A DNA stretch of 5,414 nt. Source: CAZHMN01 sp964533705. Lineage in GTDB: Bacteria > Electryoneota > B3-LCP. This document shows, in pieces, positions 1 to 5,359 of the stretch (positions are counted from its first letter, which is position 1; every line of letters begins with the position of its first letter). The position numbers were made by a program, and so were the translations under genes. The stretch lies in assembly GCA_964533705.1 (NCBI GenBank), contig CAZHMN010000133.1:1-5414 (forward strand), read 5' to 3'. Below the pieces are notes generated by a model. It was given only the letters and a program-made list of their open reading frames with translations. It had not been told where the DNA came from and searched no databases.

Positions 1-655
1 GAAATTGAACATAAGAAGCTATTTGCAGAATGAGAAATATTGAAAGCGTTCCAAAGACATATAAATATTTGTTCTTGACGTTTGCCAGAACCAATAGTAC
101 GAGGAAAAGAAGGGGTGTTAACTTAAAAAGTGCAGCAACAAATATTAGAGCGCAAAATAGAATATTTCTCTCCTTGAGGAAGAAATAGAACGCAAACCAT
201 ATCAATACCTGCTCAAAGACCGTGACGTTCCCCGTGGATAAGTCTAAATATATAGTAGACCTATATGCAAAGAGCAAAAATAGAAGGAATAGGATGTCGA
301 ATTCCTTATTCAGAAATTCTCGCATCCATAACACGATCAATACAGCGAGCATGGCACATTTCAATATTAGAAACAAATAAGCAGACACACTATAATCAGC
401 CAATGAGAAAATATACCATATCGTCAGTGTGATAGGAGGATAAACGAAACTAAGTTTCCCTGGGGTTGGAATTATACTATTTATCACCTCAACGTCATAT
501 GGATTTTCGCCATCCGCAACCGCCTTGCCCGCCGAATAATAAACTTTAAAGTCCCACAAATAATTGTCCGTATGCAGAAATATATCAACGATTAGATAAG
601 AACTATAGAGAATAATAAAGGCTAAAATTAACTTTTTAAAAACTTTCTTCTTCAT
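1..655 (-). CDS. GT87/DUF2029-type polyprenol-phosphate-sugar glycosyltransferase, N-terminal half (runs off left edge)
   Basis: An open frame of 218 codons begins at ATG 655-653 and has no stop before the window edge. It starts MKKKVFKKLILAF and is strongly hydrophobic. Segments likely to span the membrane lie near residues 6-27, 70-86, 92-110, 119-131, 147-160, 165-177 and 181-191, and another begins near 198. After the first span comes DFKVYYSAGKAVADGENPYD (35-54), then YPP (72-74), GN (142-143) and KLTP (178-181). This order of motifs is what I know from the GT87/DUF2029 family, GT-C-fold integral membrane enzymes that move sugars, often mannose, from polyprenyl phosphate donors to extracytoplasmic acceptors. 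Asp35 sits where the catalytic Asp of the family (PimE-type) is expected. The family is usually about 400 residues, so roughly half is visible. No clear Shine-Dalgarno sequence precedes the ATG, but an in-frame stop at 700-698 and no better start make 655 the best choice. The gene is visibly AT-richer than nuoAB, as polysaccharide genes often are. Family fairly sure; substrate unknown. Confidence 0.72.
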   Translation of the reverse strand, partial: MKKKVFKKLILAFIILYSSYLIVDIFLHTDNYLWDFKVYYSAGKAVADGENPYDVEVINSIIPTPGKLSFVYPPITLTIWYIFSLADYSVSAYLFLILKCAMLAVLIVLWMREFLNKEFDILFLLFLLFAYRSTIYLDLSTGNVTVFEQVLIWFAFYFFLKERNILFCALIFVAALFKLTPLLFLVLLVLANVKNKYLYVFGTLSIFLILQIASYVQF

Positions 656-879
656 CAGCGTGTTACCATGATTGTGGACACTTTGTACGGCTGATTTTTA
701 AGTCACGGTCAATTCCTCGGAAAAGGCAATCCTAAACCACCTAGCCAGGGCCATACTTAGACGTATAACTACAAGTTTTTTCAATTACTAATAAATCAAA
801 ATTACAAGAGGCTCAGACATCCTTCTATTAAAGAGAAGGCATTTGACCAGCCGGCTTTCCGATCGCCGCTCGCCCCCCA
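656..879. other. AT-rich intergenic region between nuoB and the GT87-type gene
   Basis: This stretch separates the stop of nuoB from the start of the membrane glycosyltransferase; both lie on the minus strand. It holds one small inverted repeat, CCTTCT (821-826) and AGAAGG (834-839) around a 7-base loop. No T-run follows on either strand, so it is not a textbook terminator. I see no convincing gene or promoter. The base composition changes within it: GC-rich above about 840 and AT-rich below, which marks a compositional boundary. Confidence 0.55.
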
Positions 880-1368
880 TCACCCCGTCTTCTTCGCCAG
901 CGTTTCCTTCCTGATTTTCTCTTTTAGCTTGAAAAAACCATCCAGAAGCGCTTCGGGGCGGGGTGGGCAGCCGGGGATGTACACATCTACCGGAATGATT
1001 TGATCCACGCCCTTGACGACGTGATAGCCGTGTTGCCAATAAGGGCCTCCGGAGTTGGCGCACGAACCCATCGAAATCACGTAGCGGGGTTCAGGCATCT
1101 GGTTGTACAGCCGGCGAATTCGCTCCGCCATCTTGGCGGTTACCGTACCGGAGACGATCATGCAGTCCGATTGCCGGGGGGTGGGACGGGGGAAAACGCC
1201 CAACCGATCCAGATCAAAACGTGAGGCATTCGTACACATCATCTCGATGGCACAGCACGCCAGTCCGAATGTGATCGGCCAGATAGAACTGGCCCGCGAC
1301 CAGTTAAATATCTTGTCCACTGAGGTTATGATGATGTTGGGCCCGTAGCGGCCTTCGAGGATACCCAT
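880..1368 (-). CDS. nuoB: NADH-quinone oxidoreductase subunit B (NuoB)
   Basis: This is the 162-residue PSST/NuoB subunit of respiratory complex I, which carries iron-sulfur cluster N2, the last electron carrier before quinone. It works at the membrane-facing end of the peripheral arm. The four N2 ligands are visible: the tandem Cys38-Cys39 in FGLACCAIEMM, Cys103 in SMGSCANSGGPY and Cys134 in YIPGCPPRPEAL. The segments between are also typical (RFDLDRLGVFPRPTPRQSD, and VSGTVTAKMAERIRRLYNQM as the binding and structural core). Length fits the short bacterial form, without the long N-terminal extension of some proteobacterial members. It starts at ATG 1368-1366 with a modest GGAA (1378-1375) six bases upstream. 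It follows nuoA by 66 bases on the same strand and probably shares its transcript. No nuoC lies downstream; the next same-strand gene is an unrelated glycosyltransferase. Confidence 0.97.
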   Translation of the reverse strand: MGILEGRYGPNIIITSVDKIFNWSRASSIWPITFGLACCAIEMMCTNASRFDLDRLGVFPRPTPRQSDCMIVSGTVTAKMAERIRRLYNQMPEPRYVISMGSCANSGGPYWQHGYHVVKGVDQIIPVDVYIPGCPPRPEALLDGFFKLKEKIRKETLAKKTG

Positions 1369-1434
1369 TTTCTATTCCACACCAATTTTAATTACTTATT
1401 CCGTCTCGCTTTTGCCGATCCATTTCGTTAGATG

Positions 1435-1818
1435 TTAGTCGGGCATTTTAGCCTGGTCCGGTTTCGGCTTGATCCATTCCAGATCCCGCTTCGCCCAGAC
1501 ATAGGCCAAACCTACAGATAAAATGATGATGAAAACCGTCATTTCAATCCAGGCGAACAGGCCCAAATCCCTCAGATTAACCCCCCAGGGGTAGAGAAAA
1601 AGCACTTCCACGTCGAAAACGAGGAAAATCAGCGCGATCACGTAGAAGCGCGTATTAAACCGGATCCAGGGGGAACCTACCGGCTCTTCCCCGCACTCGT
1701 ATGTGGAAAGCTTGAGGGGATCCGGCTTGCGAGGCGCCAATAACCTATTCATCAACAGTGCCACGAAGACCACCCCGGCAGCGGCAGCGAAGAAGATAAA
1801 GATCGGCCCGAAATCCAT
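1435..1818 (-). CDS. nuoA: NADH-quinone oxidoreductase subunit A (NuoA)
   Basis: This is the small three-span membrane subunit of complex I (ND3 homologue), which sits at the junction of the membrane and peripheral arms next to the quinone site. The 127-residue protein starts MDFGPIFIFF. Membrane spans lie near residues 5-27, 58-78 and 90-108. The family signature is complete: YECGEEP (40-46) in the conserved loop with Cys42, RFYVIALIFLVFDVEVLFLYPW (57-78) with acidic Asp69 and Glu71 inside the second span, and WAKRDLEW (108-115) near the end. The frame is open to an ATG at 1842-1840, but I place the start at ATG 1818-1816. That start has GGAG (1828-1825) six bases upstream, and the promoter at 1845-1873 would begin transcription near 1838, after the longer start. 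First gene of a nuoAB unit. Confidence 0.95.
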   Translation of the reverse strand: MDFGPIFIFFAAAAGVVFVALLMNRLLAPRKPDPLKLSTYECGEEPVGSPWIRFNTRFYVIALIFLVFDVEVLFLYPWGVNLRDLGLFAWIEMTVFIIILSVGLAYVWAKRDLEWIKPKPDQAKMPD

Positions 1819-1844
1819 TTGTATCTCCAGATAAACAATCATCT

Positions 1845-1873
1845 AATATACAAAAGGAGAAAATGCGAGTCAA
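1845..1873 (-). promoter_or_regulatory. Sigma70-type promoter for nuoAB
   Basis: On the minus strand, a -35 box TTGACT (1873-1868) and a -10 box TATATT (1850-1845) are separated by exactly 17 bases. Each box differs from consensus by one base. The expected transcript start is near 1837-1839, giving a leader of about 20 bases with GGAG before ATG 1818. The assignment rests on pattern alone. Its position directly upstream of nuoA supports it. Confidence 0.7.
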
Positions 1874-1968
1874 CCGAAAATCTGTTTTCTCGCTTTCGGC
1901 TTTTTTCCATCATCCTGCTTGCGCTTGTAGCCAGGCGTTATTAAATTTGGAGAACTGCAGGAGGCAAG

Positions 1969-2541
1969 ATGTATTTTTCGGCTGAAATGGTGCGGGAAAC
2001 TGAGCGGAGGTACGGTCAACCCAAGCTGCTGCGGCTCAACTATCCCACACCCCGCGAGCATTACGATTTTATTCGCTCAACGCAGAAGAATGACCGCGCT
2101 CATGACGTAACGCTTTACCTGTACCACGAAAACCGATTGGCGGTCACACGAAAACCCATGTATCCCGAGGGAGCTTACCGCCCGCCCTCCGGCGGTCTCA
2201 ATCCGGGGGAGAGCCTCGAGGAGGGAGCGGAAAGAGAGGGTCTAGAGGAATTGGGGCTAAGAATAAAGCTGGATCGTTACCTGCTGCGAGTGCGGGTCGA
2301 TTTCGTCTGCGGGGATAGGCGCATCCGCTGGACGACTCACGTATTCCGGACGCAACTCGCCGAATCAGGAATGGCAAGGTTAGAGCCCCAGGATCGGCAC
2401 GAGATTGTGGAGGCGATTTGGGCTACCGAAAAGGATTTCTTTGGCCCTATGCGAAGGGGGCTTCTAGCTCTGGGTTCGACGGGGCTGTTGTATCGTGTGC
2501 ATTTGCACGATTATATGTGGAGGGTGTTCGGATGGGGGTAA
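1969..2541 (+). CDS. Nudix hydrolase
   Basis: This 190-residue protein belongs to the Nudix superfamily, Mg2+-dependent enzymes that cleave nucleoside diphosphates linked to another group. The Nudix box G-x5-E-x7-R-E-U-x-E-E-x-G-U is complete at residues 75-97: Gly75, Glu81, Arg89-Glu90, Glu93-Glu94, Gly96 and Leu97. The metal-binding REx2EE core is intact. The one departure is Gly91 where a bulky hydrophobic residue is normal. Before the box there is a 46-residue lead-in, then a beta-rich stretch (DVTLYLYHENRLAVTRKP, 46-63). No signal peptide or membrane span is seen, so it should be cytoplasmic. A strong AGGAGG (1959-1964) four bases before ATG 1969 fixes the start. It is divergent from nuoA across about 150 bases. 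A possible weak promoter is TTGCGC (1919-1924) with TTAAAT (1941-1946). Family certain; substrate cannot be read from the sequence. Confidence 0.9.
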   Translation: MYFSAEMVRETERRYGQPKLLRLNYPTPREHYDFIRSTQKNDRAHDVTLYLYHENRLAVTRKPMYPEGAYRPPSGGLNPGESLEEGAEREGLEELGLRIKLDRYLLRVRVDFVCGDRRIRWTTHVFRTQLAESGMARLEPQDRHEIVEAIWATEKDFFGPMRRGLLALGSTGLLYRVHLHDYMWRVFGWG

Positions 2542-2879
2542 GAGACGATAAAGCTCTTGGCGGGGGAAGCACCCCCGCCCTACCCGGAGAATTTTCTCTA
2601 ATCGGTGCCCACCCCAATCCCTTCAATCCCACCACTACCATTTGCTTCGATTTGCCGCAAGCGGGTTGGGTGAAGCTGGATGTGTTTGACATTGCAGGAA
2701 GGCGTGTTGGCATGTCGGGGTCGGGGACGACCCCGACTACGGCATTGGTCAACGGCTGGCGGGGGGCCGGATCGCATGAAGTGACGTTCGATGGGTCGGG
2801 ATTGCCATCGGGGGTATATATTTATCGCCTTCAGGCGGGGGATTACGAGGCTGCAGGGAAAATGCTGCTTATCAAATAA
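2532..2879 (+). pseudogene. Orphan C-terminal secretion-sorting domain (type IX-like), probable gene remnant
   Basis: The 115-residue frame is almost entirely a C-terminal sorting domain. A short linker (GGGSTPALPGEFSLIG) leads into HPNPFNPTTTICFDLP, then VKLDVFDIAGRRV, SHEVTFDGSGLPSGVYIYRLQAG and a terminal KMLLIK. In FCB-type bacteria such domains sit at the end of large exported proteins and direct them through the type IX or a similar pathway. Here there is no passenger protein and no signal peptide, so export looks impossible. I therefore read it as the 3' remnant of a lost gene. Against that, ATG 2532 overlaps the end of the Nudix gene by 10 bases and has GGAGGG (2519-2524) seven bases upstream, so it could be translated by coupling. 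An 11-residue insertion, GMSGSGTTPTT, interrupts the domain after GRRV (2709-2741). Domain identity is firm; pseudogene status is an inference. Confidence 0.65.
2709..2741 (+). repeat. In-frame palindromic insertion within the sorting domain
   Basis: These 33 bases encode GMSGSGTTPTT, which splits the usual continuous run GRRV-A-LVNGW of this domain. They contain GTCGGG and GTCGGGG in tandem (2714-2726), a 4-base loop ACGA (2727-2730), and CCCCGAC (2731-2737), a perfect 7-base-pair hairpin. The length is a multiple of three, so the frame is kept. The comparison with the domain's usual spacing is from memory of the family. Confidence 0.5.
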
Positions 2880-2998
2880 TGCAATGCAGCTAGTAAAATG
2901 AAAATTGAAAAATGTAAAATGGAAGGCGTTCAAAGGTCGCCTTTCGAAATTAGTGAAATCTGCGTAATCCGTGATTCAGATAATAAAAAGAGCCCGTC

Positions 2999-3084
2999 AG
3001 ATTCCGGACAAGTCCCAAAGACCCTTAGTGGCCGGAATGACGGGACAAGCCGGGATGACACGACAAACGGGAATGAGGTGGCTT
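2999..3084. repeat. Degenerate REP-like units with an 18-base tandem repeat
   Basis: ATTCCGG (3001-3007) and CCGGAAT (3032-3038) form a 7-base inverted repeat. The second arm then begins an imperfect 18-base tandem array: GCCGGAATGACGGGACAA (3031-3048), GCCGGGATGACACGACAA (3049-3066) and a partial third unit with CGGGAATGAGG (3068-3078). The first two units match at 15 of 18 bases. The GGAATGAC/GGGATGAC core resembles the outer arm of the hairpin repeats at 5124-5194 (GGAGTGAC), so this may be a decayed copy cluster of the same kind. Confidence 0.5.
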
Positions 3085-3181
3085 CTAAGAACACGTAGAA
3101 GCATCCGCCCACTAGCATTCCTCCTGTCACTTTTTCAGTCAGACATGAATGTCTAACCTCCCCACAATTTTGCTATGAATC

Positions 3182-3433
3182 AGAAGTCCCGCCTCATGCG
3201 AAGCGGGACTTCTAAATTGCCTGCCGGGGGCCCCAAAGGGCGTCGGGCCCGAAACCGGGATCGGGATAACCCCGGCGGCATCAGCGGAGGCAGCGCCGTT
3301 GAAAAGTCTTCCTTAGGCCGGGCTCTGCTGGCTGCCTTGCCTTTAAACTCTGACCCTAAAGAACAGCGACCACCGGTTTCCCCCGCTGCACCGCCGTGTC
3401 CCCCAAAGCCCAAGTGCGGTGCAGCACCACCGG
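3182..3433. other. GC-rich block of strong hairpins; candidate structured RNA or composite repeat
   Basis: An abruptly GC-rich island stands between AT-rich flanks and is dense in long perfect stems. Stem 1 is AGAAGTCCCGC (3182-3192) with GCGGGACTTCT (3203-3213), 11 pairs. Stem 2 is GCCGGGG (3223-3229) with CCCCGGC (3270-3276). Inside it GGGCCC (3228-3233) can alternatively pair with GGGCCC (3245-3250). Stem 3 is AGGCAGC (3288-3294) with GCTGCCT (3331-3337). Stem 4 is GCTGCACCGC (3385-3394) with GCGGTGCAGC (3416-3425), 10 pairs, flanked directly by the 8-base direct repeat ACCACCGG (3369-3376 and 3426-3433). No T-run follows on either strand, so these are not ordinary terminators. I do not recognise a known RNA family; strand is undetermined. 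Confidence 0.45.
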
Positions 3434-3634
3434 ATTGCATCAAGTTCAACCCGGCTCAAATATTAGTAAGGCAAAGTGGATGCCAATTATTTTTCACCAA
3501 AATGAATTTTATATCCTATTGATTATTAAGGTATTAGTATAATCACATAGATATTGTATTTTCAAAACTGTAGGGATTATTGACGGGAATGCTTGCTTGA
3601 GATGGTTTTATAGCGGGCGAATTTTGACAGGATG

Positions 3635-5047
3635 TCAGATTTCACACAGCTCCTCGCATTCGACGTCGAGGCCGTACTTTTTCAGCTTGGCGAGAAGAGT
3701 TGTGCGGTTGATGGAAAGTCTTCGGGCCGCCTGGCTGCGGTTGCCACCGCACTCCTCCAATACTTCTTCCAGGACGCTCTTTTCAAAGGCATCCACCTGG
3801 TGGTGAAGTGGGCCTTCCAGCCGAGGAAAGATACCCAACGCGGCTGTCGTCGTTCTCGATTCATCAGAATCCAAAAAGGCCAGAATGCGCTCGTCCACCC
3901 ATTCGCCTTTGCACAGCACCACGGCGCGTTCGATGGCGTTTTCGAGTTCGCGGACGTTTCCAGGCCAGCGATGGGTTTCCAGAAGTCGGAGGGCGGGAGG
4001 CGTAAACCCCTGGAGGCGTTTGCCCATTTCCTGAGCGAACTTCTGCAGAAAATGCCTCGCCAGCTTGGCGATGTCACCTCTTCTCTCGCGCAGGGGTGGA
4101 AGTGATATGGGGAATACATTTAAACGATAGTAAAGATCCTCGCGGTAGTTGCCCCCTTCCACCATGGCCTTCAGATCGCGGTTGGTCGCAACGATCACTC
4201 TGACGTCCACCATTAGGTTCTGAGTCCCACCCACGCGGCGAAAAGTGCCGTCCTGCAGAAACTGCAAGAGCTTCACCTGGGTGGACAGCGACATTTCCCC
4301 GATCTCATCCAGGAACAACGTCCCGCCGTCAGCCACCTCGAAAAGACCCCGTTTCATACTGATCGCTCCGGTGAAGGCGCCTTTTTCGTGGCCGAACAGC
4401 TCGCTTTCTAAGAGGGATTCGGACAGCGTGACGCAGTTGACCTTGACCAGCGGACGGCGGTTGCGGGGGCTGGCGTAATGGATGGCCTGCGCGATCAGTT
4501 CCTTGCCGGTGCCACTCTCGCCCTGAATCAGAACCGTGGTGTTCGTTCCTGCCACGTCTTCGATCAGCGAATAGACTTCCTGCATGCGGGGGTCGTCGCC
4601 GACGATGTTCTCGAAGCGGTAGGGCTTGGCCAGCTCGGCGGCGAGCAGGTTGCTCTCCCGGCGTAACCTCCCCACTTCAAGGGCATTCTGAACGGTGAGC
4701 AACAGGTCGTCCACGTTGAAGGGTTTTTCCACGTAATCCAGCGCTCCCTGCTTGATGGCCCGAACGGCGTCCTGCGTGGATTTCGATCCGGTGATGACCA
4801 GTATGGGAAGTTCGGGCTGCTCTTTCTGCATCAATTCCAGCAGCTTAAAGCCATCCAGATCGGGCATGGCCAGATCGGTCAGAAGCAGGTCTACCCCACC
4901 CTCCTGGAGCTCCTTATAGGCGGCGTTACCCCAGCGCGTGGCGGTGACGCGATACCCGTTCTCCTTGAAAATATCTTCGAGGAGCGTCAGGATTTCGGGA
5001 TCGTCGTCGGCGATCAAGAGATGAGGGGACTGGTTCAATGGGGTCAT
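3635..5047 (-). CDS. NtrC-family sigma54-dependent response regulator
   Basis: This complete 470-residue cytoplasmic transcription activator has three domains. The receiver (about 8-125) has Asp15-Asp16, the phosphate-accepting Asp58 in LLLTDLAMPDLDG, Thr86 and Lys108. The sigma54-activating AAA+ domain (about 145-370) has Walker A GESGTGKE (176-183), the sigma54-contact loop GAFTGA (223-228) and Walker B GGTLFLDE (241-248). It also has the arginine-bearing stretch YREDLYYRLNVFPISLPPLRER and the sensor-II WPGNVRELENAIERA. The C-terminal Fis-type helix-turn-helix includes NRSQAARRLSINRTTLLAKLKKYGL. Every key residue is intact, so it should be phosphorylated by a sensor kinase and open sigma54 promoters using ATP. 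I prefer ATG 5047 to the TTG at 5053, because GGA (5058-5056) is eight bases from the ATG but only two from the TTG. No kinase or target gene is visible. It resembles the AtoC/ZraR/NtrC group, but the exact member cannot be named. Confidence 0.95.
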   Translation of the reverse strand: MTPLNQSPHLLIADDDPEILTLLEDIFKENGYRVTATRWGNAAYKELQEGGVDLLLTDLAMPDLDGFKLLELMQKEQPELPILVITGSKSTQDAVRAIKQGALDYVEKPFNVDDLLLTVQNALEVGRLRRESNLLAAELAKPYRFENIVGDDPRMQEVYSLIEDVAGTNTTVLIQGESGTGKELIAQAIHYASPRNRRPLVKVNCVTLSESLLESELFGHEKGAFTGAISMKRGLFEVADGGTLFLDEIGEMSLSTQVKLLQFLQDGTFRRVGGTQNLMVDVRVIVATNRDLKAMVEGGNYREDLYYRLNVFPISLPPLRERRGDIAKLARHFLQKFAQEMGKRLQGFTPPALRLLETHRWPGNVRELENAIERAVVLCKGEWVDERILAFLDSDESRTTTAALGIFPRLEGPLHHQVDAFEKSVLEEVLEECGGNRSQAARRLSINRTTLLAKLKKYGLDVECEELCEI

Positions 5048-5123
5048 GGTCAAAATCCACTGCGCTTATTTTGCAATGAGACTGTTGCAGAAACTTGCAA
5101 GACGTAAGCCTATTTAGCAGCAT

Positions 5124-5194
5124 GTCATGCCCGCGGACGCGGGCATCCATATAGTTCATTGATTATTATGGACTCCCGCTTCCGCGGGAGTGAC
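5124..5194. repeat. Inverted pair of 26-base REP-like hairpins (BIME-like)
   Basis: Copy 1 (5124-5149, plus) has stem ATGCCCGC (5127-5134) and GCGGGCAT (5139-5146) around loop GGAC. Copy 2 (5169-5194, minus) has stem ACTCCCGC (5172-5179) and GCGGGAGT (5184-5191) around TTCC as written on plus. When copy 2 is reversed, the two 26-base elements match at 21 positions; both begin GTCA and end TCCA. Four of the five differences are paired changes that keep the stem. Two facing copies 19 bases apart resemble the BIME arrangement of REP sequences. No T-run follows, so termination is unlikely. Confidence 0.75.
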
Positions 5195-5359
5195 AAAAAA
5201 TCAGTTATTTATATGTTCTGACGCATTTATAATAGCAATTCAGGACAGAATCTACAAGGAATTTCGGGGAAAATCTGACGGTTGAGTATCTTGCCGTGCC
5301 GAGGGTGTCGTTCCTACCGGATCAATGAGAAAATAATTTCGGCCAGACTTATTTATTGC

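Larger units (their letters stand above)
2880..3634. other. Long intergenic region without a convincing gene
   Basis: About 750 bases lie between the sorting-domain remnant and the 3' end of the response regulator. Open frames here (for example 2898-3098, 3175-3522 and 3180-3449) show no recognisable domain, have poor start signals and change composition abruptly, so I do not call them genes. The region holds, in order: an AT-rich stretch, degenerate REP-like repeat units (2999-3084), a 14-base palindrome (3141-3154), a GC-rich block of strong stems (3182-3433), and an AT-rich stretch (about 3455-3600). A short inverted repeat TGACA/TGTCA (3625-3637) covers the stop codon of the regulator. 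Confidence 0.6.

Noticed and set aside
788..820. A minus-strand ten-residue frame MSEPLVILIY, resembling the start of a glycosyltransferase
   Set aside because: It stops after ten residues and has no continuation in any frame that I recognise. Too short to call a gene remnant.
1863..1985. A 40-codon plus-strand frame with AAGGAG close before its ATG, overlapping the Nudix start
   Set aside because: The composition looks random, no domain is recognisable, it overlaps the nuoA promoter on the other strand, and no plus-strand promoter lies upstream. The purine run is probably a coincidence.
2999..3084. CRISPR-like tandem repeats
   Set aside because: The units abut without spacers and diverge from each other, so this is a degenerate tandem repeat.
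2898..3156. Small frames at 2898-3098 and 2971-3156 (plus) and 2930-3130 (minus)
   Set aside because: They span degenerate tandem repeats and an AT-rich spacer, and their products look like translated repeats.
3182..3213. Intrinsic terminator at the 11-pair hairpin
   Set aside because: No run of T follows the stem on either strand. AAATTG follows on plus and GATTCATAG on minus.
3175..3522. Overlapping frames on both strands in the GC-rich block (3175-3522 plus, 3180-3449 minus)
   Set aside because: Neither shows a known domain, hydrophobic pattern or ribosome binding site. Both read straight through hairpin stems, as expected of frames opened by GC-rich repeats.
3538..3543. Perfect TATAAT on the plus strand
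   Set aside because: The region is very AT-rich, no -35 box lies at 16-18 bases, and it would only read antisense to the response regulator.
5048..5053. TTG at 5053 as the start of the response regulator
   Set aside because: It would put the GGA motif only two bases from the start. ATG 5047 gives eight bases and uses the standard codon.
5065..5090. A sigma54 promoter before the response regulator, suggested by minus-strand TTGCA
   Set aside because: The GG of the -24 element is absent at the required distance upstream of the TTGCA, so self-activation through sigma54 is not supported.
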